This document shows, piece after piece, positions 1-4,459 of a DNA stretch of 6,087 nucleotides (the stretch's first letter is position 1; every line of letters starts with the position of its first letter). Source of the DNA: JALYSX01 sp035544315 (GTDB lineage: Bacteria; Vulcanimicrobiota; Vulcanimicrobiia; Vulcanimicrobiales; Vulcanimicrobiaceae); the NCBI GenBank assembly GCA_035544315.1, contig DATKGB010000196.1:1-6087 (forward strand). Direction: 5' to 3'. A model generated the notes under the pieces. The model made no database searches and was not told the DNA's origin. It worked only from the letters and a program-made list of their open reading frames with translations. Made by a program: the position numbers and the translations under genes.

Positions 1-1
1 G

Positions 2-100
2 GGGAGATGCTCCTATTGTAGTCGAATGTATTACGAATTGCCAGAGATTCCGAGGAACAACTGCCACGCAAACGGCCGGCGGAAAGGGCGGTTTGCGTGA
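2..100 (+). CDS. C-terminal end of an upstream gene, possibly a zf-CHCC-type zinc-finger protein (partial)
   Basis: An open frame enters from the left edge and ends at a TGA (98-100), giving 32 visible residues. The stop overlaps the GTG start of the next gene as GTGA, a common sign of translational coupling and the main reason to think the frame is real. Near its start it reads G-R-C-S-Y-C-S-R-M-Y-Y. This C-x2-C followed by an aromatic resembles the last two cysteines of zf-CHCC domains (the NDUFS6-like family, where CxYCxxxF/Y closes the domain). The tail is basic (N-G-R-R-K-G-R). The first Cys and the His of a CHCC site would lie left of the window, so the family call is inference. Codon use is less GC-biased than in the genes downstream, which lowers confidence. 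A neighbouring plus frame is also open here, so this frame could be chance. Confidence 0.4.
   Translation, partial: GRCSYCSRMYYELPEIPRNNCHANGRRKGRFA
65..99 (+). promoter_or_regulatory. Inverted repeat (9-bp stem) enclosing the ribosome binding site and start codon of the peptidase gene
   Basis: CACGCAAAC at 65-73 is the exact reverse complement of GTTTGCGTG at 91-99, leaving a 17-base loop (74-90). The loop holds the purine-rich SD-like GGAAAGGG (81-88). The 3' arm contains the GTG start codon (97-99), so in mRNA the start would be paired and the SD exposed. No U-tract follows, so this is not a terminator. A 9-bp inverted repeat at this spacing could occur by chance about once in a window of this size; what is notable is its position on the start codon. 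Confidence 0.4.
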
Positions 101-855
101 CCTATACAGATTTTGAGCGGCGCGTGAAGGCGCTGAGGGCGCGTGGGCCGCGGGTGCGGGAGGTTGCATGTGTCGGTGCCCCGCGGACGTTGCTGTGCGT
201 TGAGGTGGGGGAGGCGGACCTGCCGACGGTGATGCTTTCGGCGGGCGTACATGGCGACGAACCGGCTGGGCCGACCGCGTTGCTGTCGATGTTGGAAGAC
301 GACGCGCTCGACGCGCGCTTTGCGTATCGCATCTATCCTTGCAGCAATCCGACCGGCTTGGACGCGGGAACGCGCGAGAGCACCGACGGTGTTGATGTGA
401 ATCGCACTTTCGGTCGCGGCGGATCTTCGCCGGAAGCAAAAGCGATCGTGATCTCCAATCGCGATCGGAAGTTTGCGCTGGCGATCGACTTGCACGAAGA
501 TTGCGACGCGCAGGGTTTCTATTGCTACGAGTACGGTGTCGGCGACGTGGGTGCCGCGACCATCGCCGCAGTCGAAGCGGCCGGTTTCCCGATTCAAACG
601 CTGGGTTCGGACTACGATCTTGGATCGGCGCTGCCGCCGGGCGCCATCCGCTACGAACGCGGTATCGTGCGGGCCGAGCCGATTGTCGAAGCGGCGGCGA
701 TCGGCGGACTCTCCTACGCGCTGTTGCTGGCGCGAAACGCGGCACGGCGGGTGCTAACTTTTGAAACGCCCTCGCGCCTGCCGTGGGAAACCAGGCTGGC
801 GATGCATCGCACGGCGCTGGCAGGAGCGATCTCGCAACTTTTGGCGAAGCGCTGA
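97..855 (+). CDS. M14-family zinc carboxypeptidase / aspartoacylase-like amidohydrolase
   Basis: This 252-residue protein has the zinc-hydrolase core of the M14 superfamily, the fold shared by carboxypeptidases, murein-peptide amidase MpaA, succinylglutamate desuccinylase and aspartoacylase. Visible site residues, assigned by family pattern, are H52 and E55 in GVHGDEP and H133 in DLHED (the three zinc ligands), N102-R103 in DVNRTF (substrate carboxylate binding) and E223 in TFETPS (the general acid/base). No signal peptide or membrane segment is seen, so it is probably cytoplasmic. The length suits the short forms of the family. The GTG start at 97 is chosen because GGAAAGGG lies 8 bases upstream, the frame has no better start, and the core begins about 40 residues in. 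The gene follows the upstream frame by a GTGA overlap and precedes ETF-QO by 2 bases. The substrate (peptide or N-acyl amino acid) cannot be told from sequence. Confidence 0.85.
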   Translation: MTYTDFERRVKALRARGPRVREVACVGAPRTLLCVEVGEADLPTVMLSAGVHGDEPAGPTALLSMLEDDALDARFAYRIYPCSNPTGLDAGTRESTDGVDVNRTFGRGGSSPEAKAIVISNRDRKFALAIDLHEDCDAQGFYCYEYGVGDVGAATIAAVEAAGFPIQTLGSDYDLGSALPPGAIRYERGIVRAEPIVEAAAIGGLSYALLLARNAARRVLTFETPSRLPWETRLAMHRTALAGAISQLLAKR

Positions 856-857
856 GC

Positions 858-2519
858 ATGGCAGCCCAACGCGATCTACTCGAAGTCGACGTCCTCTTTG
901 TCGGTGCCGGACCCGCGAGTCTGGCCGGCGCGTATCGATTGGCGCAACTGGCCAAAGCGGCCGGACGCGAACTCGAAATTCTGGTGATCGAGAAAGGCGG
1001 CGAGGTCGGCAATCACGCGATCTCGGGCGCGGTCCTGGATCCGCGCGCGCTCGACGAACTGCTGCCCGGTTGGCGCGACGACCATCCGCCGATCGAATCG
1101 CCCGTCACCGCCGACGAGCTGTGGCTGCTCACCCAAGGCGGCAAGATCAAAGCGCCGTTCACGCCGCCATCCCTCAACAATCACGGCAAGTACGTCGCTT
1201 CGTTGCAAAAGATCGTCGTTTGGCTGGCGGCCAAAGCCGAAGAAGCGGGCGCGCAAGTTTTTCCCGCGTTTCCGGGCCAAGAATTATTGTGGGGCGGCGA
1301 TCGCGTCATCGGCGTGCGCACCGGCGACAAAGGCGTCGACAAGCACGGCAATCCGAAACCCAACTACGAACCGGGTGCGGATATCCTGGCCAAGATCGTC
1401 GTTCTGGGCGAAGGCCCGCGCGGCACGCTGACAAAGCAGGCGATCCCGCGTTTGGGTCTGGACGAAGGACGCGAACCGCAAGTATACGCGGCGGGCGTCA
1501 AAGAGTTATGGAAGCTTCCGCCCGGGCGCATGAAAGCCGGAACGGTGATTCATACGCTGGGTTATCCGCTTGCACCCGATACGTTCGGCGGCGGTTTCAT
1601 CTACATGATGGGCAACGACATTTTGGACATCGGGCAAGTCACCGGTTTGGATTACAAGAATCCGACGACCGATCCGCACAACGAACTGCAACGGCTTAAG
1701 CAGCACCCCGCGATTGCCAAGATGCTCGATGGCGCAAAGCTGGTTCGTTACGGCGCCAAGGCGATACCCGAAGGTGGTTTGTTCGCGATGCCCCGGTTGT
1801 ACGGCGATGGGCTGATGCTGATCGGCGATTCCGCCGGTTTCCTCAACGGCATGCGCCTCAAAGGCGTTCATCTCGCGATGAAGTCGGGCATGATGGCCGC
1901 CGAAACGGCCTGGGATGCGTTGCAAGCCGACACGTACGATAGCGCGACGCTGTCGGCTTACGAGCGGCGCTTCAACGCGTCGTGGGCTTACACGGAGATG
2001 CGCTCCGCACGCAACTTCCACCAGGGCTTTGCCGGCGGCTTGATCCCCGGCGTGCTCAACGCCGGCTTATCGACGTTTCTAGGCGGCCGCGGTTTCGGTT
2101 TCAAAGAGAAACTCGAGGGCGAAGCCGGCTACGAGCGCATGCTTAAAGTGGGATACAAACCGAAGGAGACGTCGCGCGCGACGATCGACAACGTCCTCAC
2201 GTTCGACAAGCTCACCGACGTGTTCAACAGCGGCGCGATGCACGAGGAAGATCAGCCCTGCCACTTGCACGTCGCCGATACCACGATCTGCAAAGAACGG
2301 TGCACCGTCGAATACGGCAATCCGTGTGCGTACTTTTGCCCGGCGGCCGTCTACGAGCCGCTCTTCGAGAAGCAAGAGAGCGGCAACGTAGAGGGACGCT
2401 TACAAATTAACTTCACCAACTGCGTCCATTGCAAGACGTGCGACATCGCCGACCCCTATCAGATCATCACCTGGGTGCCGCCCCAGGGCGGTGAGGGTCC
2501 GGTCTACACCAATATGTAG
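858..2519 (+). CDS. Electron transfer flavoprotein:ubiquinone oxidoreductase (ETF-QO, ETF dehydrogenase)
   Basis: This 553-residue flavo-iron-sulfur protein passes electrons from reduced ETF (fed by acyl-CoA and related dehydrogenases) to the membrane quinone pool. An N-terminal Rossmann FAD motif, GAGPAS (16-21), has Ser in place of the usual last Gly. It is followed by E45-K46 and the GNHAISGAVLDP segment (51-62) typical of the family. The second FAD motif is GDSAGF (323-328), followed by KGVHLAMKSGMMAAE. The segment around 243-285 corresponds to the quinone/membrane-contacting region. The C-terminus has NCVHCKTC (C522, C525, C528) and an upstream C494 in FCPAAVYE, the four ligands of the [4Fe-4S] cluster, and ends in the usual GGEGP-Y motif. 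Extra cysteines lie at 468, 478, 482 and 490. The length is normal for the family. The ATG at 858 is chosen because the FAD motif follows directly. The SD is weak, so initiation probably depends on coupling to the gene 2 bases upstream. No ETF subunit genes are in the window. Confidence 0.95.
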   Translation: MAAQRDLLEVDVLFVGAGPASLAGAYRLAQLAKAAGRELEILVIEKGGEVGNHAISGAVLDPRALDELLPGWRDDHPPIESPVTADELWLLTQGGKIKAPFTPPSLNNHGKYVASLQKIVVWLAAKAEEAGAQVFPAFPGQELLWGGDRVIGVRTGDKGVDKHGNPKPNYEPGADILAKIVVLGEGPRGTLTKQAIPRLGLDEGREPQVYAAGVKELWKLPPGRMKAGTVIHTLGYPLAPDTFGGGFIYMMGNDILDIGQVTGLDYKNPTTDPHNELQRLKQHPAIAKMLDGAKLVRYGAKAIPEGGLFAMPRLYGDGLMLIGDSAGFLNGMRLKGVHLAMKSGMMAAETAWDALQADTYDSATLSAYERRFNASWAYTEMRSARNFHQGFAGGLIPGVLNAGLSTFLGGRGFGFKEKLEGEAGYERMLKVGYKPKETSRATIDNVLTFDKLTDVFNSGAMHEEDQPCHLHVADTTICKERCTVEYGNPCAYFCPAAVYEPLFEKQESGNVEGRLQINFTNCVHCKTCDIADPYQIITWVPPQGGEGPVYTNM

Positions 2520-2559
2520 CATGACCGGTCGGGCGCGGTCGCGAACCCTTCAGACCTTC

Positions 2560-2760
2560 ATGAAAGCGACGGTCAATGGGGACGAGCGAGATTTACGCGA
2601 CGGCGTGACGATTGCCGAATTGCTTGCCGAACTCGGTGCCCCCGCAACGGGCGTTGCGGTTGCGCGAAACGAACGCGTCGTTGCTCGCAGCATGCACGCA
2701 CAAGAACGCGTCGCCGACGGCGACCGGATCGAAATTATCAAAGCCGTCGCCGGTGGGTGA
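2560..2760 (+). CDS. thiS: ThiS sulfur-carrier protein (thiamine biosynthesis)
   Basis: This 66-residue beta-grasp (ubiquitin-like) protein begins MKATVNG, ends VAGG, and carries the central DGVTIAELLAEL segment typical of ThiS. The C-terminal Gly65-Gly66 is adenylated and converted to a thiocarboxylate, which donates sulfur to ThiG during thiazole formation. The ATG at 2560 is chosen because family members start at this M-x-x-x-V-N-G strand. An in-frame ATG at 2521 would add 13 residues (an Arg/Thr-rich leader) not expected in the family. Neither start has a clear SD. The gene follows ETF-QO by 40 bases and precedes thiG by 9. MoaD, the molybdopterin counterpart, also ends in GG, but the adjacent thiG settles the assignment. 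Confidence 0.92.
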   Translation: MKATVNGDERDLRDGVTIAELLAELGAPATGVAVARNERVVARSMHAQERVADGDRIEIIKAVAGG

Positions 2761-2762
2761 GA
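2755..2762 (+). promoter_or_regulatory. Ribosome binding site of thiG
   Basis: GGGTGAGA spans the thiS stop codon (TGA 2758-2760) and lies 7 bases before the ATG at 2770. It favours 2770 over the second in-frame ATG at 2776. Termination of ThiS translation occurs on this site, so the two genes are probably coupled. Confidence 0.55.
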
Positions 2763-2769
2763 TTTAACG

Positions 2770-3564
2770 ATGTCGATGTCCGACGAAACCCTCAAGATCG
2801 GGAAGTACGAATTTCGATCGCGCCTGATCGTAGGAACGGGCAAATACCCGTCGATGGAGGCGATGCGAGCGTGCCACGAGGCCAGCGGAGCCGAGATGGT
2901 AACCGTCTCGATTCGACGGATCGACATCGGCGATCCGTCGGGAAAGACGATGCTCGACTATATCGATCGCGCGCGCGTTGAGATCTTGCCCAACACCGCC
3001 GGGTGCTACAACGCCAAGGACGCGATCCTAACGGCGCGGCTCGCACGCGAGTTGCTCGAAACCGATTTGATCAAACTGGAAGTGATCGGCGACCCGCAGA
3101 CGCTCTATCCGGACACGCGCGAGACGCTGATCGCCGCGCAGGCGCTGATCGCCGACGGCTTTACGGTACTGCCGTACATCGGCGACGATCCGGTTGCGTG
3201 CAGGCAGTTGGAAGAACTGGGCTGCGCTGCGGTGATGCCGTTGGCCGCGCCGATCGGCAGCGGGCTGGGCGTCTGCAACCCGTATTCAATTCGCATCATC
3301 AAAGAACGGGCGAACGTCCCGGTCATCGTCGACGCCGGCGTGGGAACCGCGTCGGATGCGGCGTTCGCGATGGAGCTGGGCGTCGACGGGCTGCTGATGA
3401 ACACCGGAATCGCCGCGGCACAACACCCCGTCCGAATGGCCGTCGCGATGCGGCACGCCGTTCTGGCCGGGCGCGAGGCGTACCTGGCCGGACGGATGGG
3501 CAAGCGTTTGTACGCAAACGCCTCCAGCCCGATGGTCGACCTCATTAGAAGCGCGAACGCTTGA
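2770..3564 (+). CDS. thiG: Thiazole synthase ThiG
   Basis: This 264-residue TIM-barrel enzyme forms the thiazole phosphate moiety of thiamine from 1-deoxy-D-xylulose 5-phosphate, dehydroglycine and ThiS thiocarboxylate. The sequence runs through the whole family pattern: SRLIVGTGKY near the start (17-26), NTAGCYNA (75-82), the Schiff-base lysine K102 in LIKLEVIGD, LPYIGDD (134-140), the phosphate-gripping PIGSGLG (161-167), DAGVGTASDAA (188-198) and NTGIAAAQHP (211-220). The length is normal and no catalytic position looks lost. It is cytoplasmic. The start at 2770 is supported by the SD overlapping the end of thiS. The 3' end overlaps the next gene by 4 bases (TTGA), so thiS, thiG and the rhodanese look co-translated. 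No THI-box was found upstream. Confidence 0.97.
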   Translation: MSMSDETLKIGKYEFRSRLIVGTGKYPSMEAMRACHEASGAEMVTVSIRRIDIGDPSGKTMLDYIDRARVEILPNTAGCYNAKDAILTARLARELLETDLIKLEVIGDPQTLYPDTRETLIAAQALIADGFTVLPYIGDDPVACRQLEELGCAAVMPLAAPIGSGLGVCNPYSIRIIKERANVPVIVDAGVGTASDAAFAMELGVDGLLMNTGIAAAQHPVRMAVAMRHAVLAGREAYLAGRMGKRLYANASSPMVDLIRSANA

Positions 3565-3878
3565 GCGACATCAGCGTCGAAGAACTCGCGCGGCGTCGCG
3601 GCGTCGACGCGGACCTGACCATCGTCGACATTCGCGAACCGTGGGAGATCGAGATCTGTTCGCTCCCCGAAGCCCAAACTATCCCGTTGCGCGCGATCGC
3701 CGCCGATCCGTCGTCGATTCCGCGGGATCGCGAAGTCGTTCTGGTCTGCCACGCGGGGGGTCGTTCCGACCAACTCGCCGGGTTCTTGACCGCGCGCGGG
3801 TACGATCGCGTTCGCAGTCTGCGTGGCGGCCTCGACGAATGGGCGATCAAAATCGACCCCTCGATGGCCCGTTACTAA
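3561..3878 (+). CDS. Single-domain rhodanese-like sulfurtransferase
   Basis: This 105-residue protein consists of one rhodanese domain. IVDIREPWE (21-29) is the conserved D-x-R-x-x-x-E strand. The active-site loop is CHAGGRS (63-69), with Cys63 as the persulfide-carrying residue and the CxxGxRS form intact. RGYDRVRSLRGGLDEW is the usual C-terminal signature (Leu-x-Gly-Gly-x-x-x-Trp). A second Cys (33) sits in the segment that in ThiF/MoeB-rhodanese fusions usually reads EIARIPGA. The TTG start at 3561 overlaps the thiG stop by 4 bases, and nothing upstream is in frame without entering thiG. The position argues for a role in delivering sulfur to ThiS, directly or through an adenylating partner. 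That role is inferred, and a general sulfurtransferase remains possible. The stop overlaps that of the convergent methyltransferase gene. Confidence 0.9.
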   Translation: MSDISVEELARRRGVDADLTIVDIREPWEIEICSLPEAQTIPLRAIAADPSSIPRDREVVLVCHAGGRSDQLAGFLTARGYDRVRSLRGGLDEWAIKIDPSMARY

Positions 3879-4459
3879 AGGACGATCGCTTCGGCGAACC
3901 AATGCACCGCGCCGCGCAGCGGAGTACTTGGATGCGCCCACGTTCCCGCGATCGCGTCGACGTCCACTTCCTCCAGCGATAACGGTTCGAATGCCGGCTC
4001 GAGGATCTCGCGGACGGCGGTTTCGTCAAAATAGGTGTGCGCGATCCCGCACTCGTCGCCGGCATCGGGTGCAAACGTGCGGGCGCCCAGGCGCTTCCCG
4101 ATCCCGTAACGGGCATCGTGCGTCGAACCGAAAGTCGCATAGAGCCGCCCGCCCGCGATCAGCGCCCGGCCGATGCACCGGAGTCGTTGCGCGATGTCCT
4201 GCGGCGTTCCGTGAAGCAATGCGTGGGTCGATAACGCCGCGACGAAGGTTCGGCGTGGAAGATCGGCGGCGTTATCGCCATCGGTCAGCGGCGTAAGGTC
4301 AAGGCCGGCGGCCCGAAGTGCGGCCGCATTGCGGCCGCTGCCGGTGCCGAAATCCAAGATACGCGCGCCCGAAAGGCCACTATGCCTAGCGACGAGGCGG
4401 TCGGCCAACGGGTGGGGCGGTCGGATGGAGCCTTGCTCGGGCGGCGAAGTAGGTGGCAT
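3875..4459 (-). CDS. Class I SAM-dependent methyltransferase
   Basis: This 194-residue protein is read from the ATG at 4459 down to a TAG at 3877-3875. Motif I is ARILDFGTGSGRNAAAL (32-48), the glycine-rich SAM loop. The later order is also typical of Methyltransf_11/25-like enzymes: an AALSTHALLHG strand and helix (74-84), then a GRALIAGGRLYATFGS motif (97-112), then HTYFDETAVREIL (141-153), matching the H-x-Y-F-x-x-x-x-L segment common in these proteins. The substrate is unknown. The frame stays open 65 codons further upstream, but that part lies antisense to the channel gene and has no family similarity, so 4459 is taken as the start. No good SD is seen on this strand just upstream. Its 3' end overlaps the rhodanese stop by 4 bases, and its start abuts that of the divergent channel gene. 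Confidence 0.82.
   Translation of the reverse strand: MPPTSPPEQGSIRPPHPLADRLVARHSGLSGARILDFGTGSGRNAAALRAAGLDLTPLTDGDNAADLPRRTFVAALSTHALLHGTPQDIAQRLRCIGRALIAGGRLYATFGSTHDARYGIGKRLGARTFAPDAGDECGIAHTYFDETAVREILEPAFEPLSLEEVDVDAIAGTWAHPSTPLRGAVHWFAEAIVL
4449..4456 (+). promoter_or_regulatory. Ribosome binding site of the channel gene
   Basis: GTAGGTGG pairs well with the 16S tail; aligned to GGAGGTG, the core ends 6 bases before the ATG at 4460. It lies inside the divergent methyltransferase gene. It supports 4460 over the in-frame TTG at 4433. Confidence 0.5.

Noticed and set aside
2..14. GGAG-ATG-CTCC hairpin at the left edge as a terminator of an earlier gene
   Set aside because: The stem is only 4 bp with no T-run after it, and the region is probably coding in the upstream gene's frame.
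858..2519. The flavoprotein just upstream of thiS-thiG as the glycine oxidase ThiO
   Set aside because: ThiO is often found there, but this protein is 553 residues, has ETF-QO motifs throughout and a C-terminal [4Fe-4S] motif. ThiO is shorter and has no iron-sulfur cluster.
2520..2559. TPP riboswitch (THI-box) ahead of thiS
   Set aside because: The gap is only 40 bases, far too short, and no CTGAGA or GATCTGGATAATGCCAG-like element is seen there or in 1-96. GACCGGTC at 2523-2530 is just a short palindrome.
3886..3897. TCGC-TTCG-GCGA hairpin after the rhodanese stop as a terminator
   Set aside because: It forms a stable UUCG tetraloop, but the stem is only 4 bp, there is no T-tract, and it lies inside the methyltransferase coding sequence.
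3105..3941. Long minus-strand open frame opposite thiG and the rhodanese
   Set aside because: It has no recognisable motif and low-complexity Arg/Ala/Ser content, and it is fully explained as the complement of two firmly identified genes in high-GC DNA.
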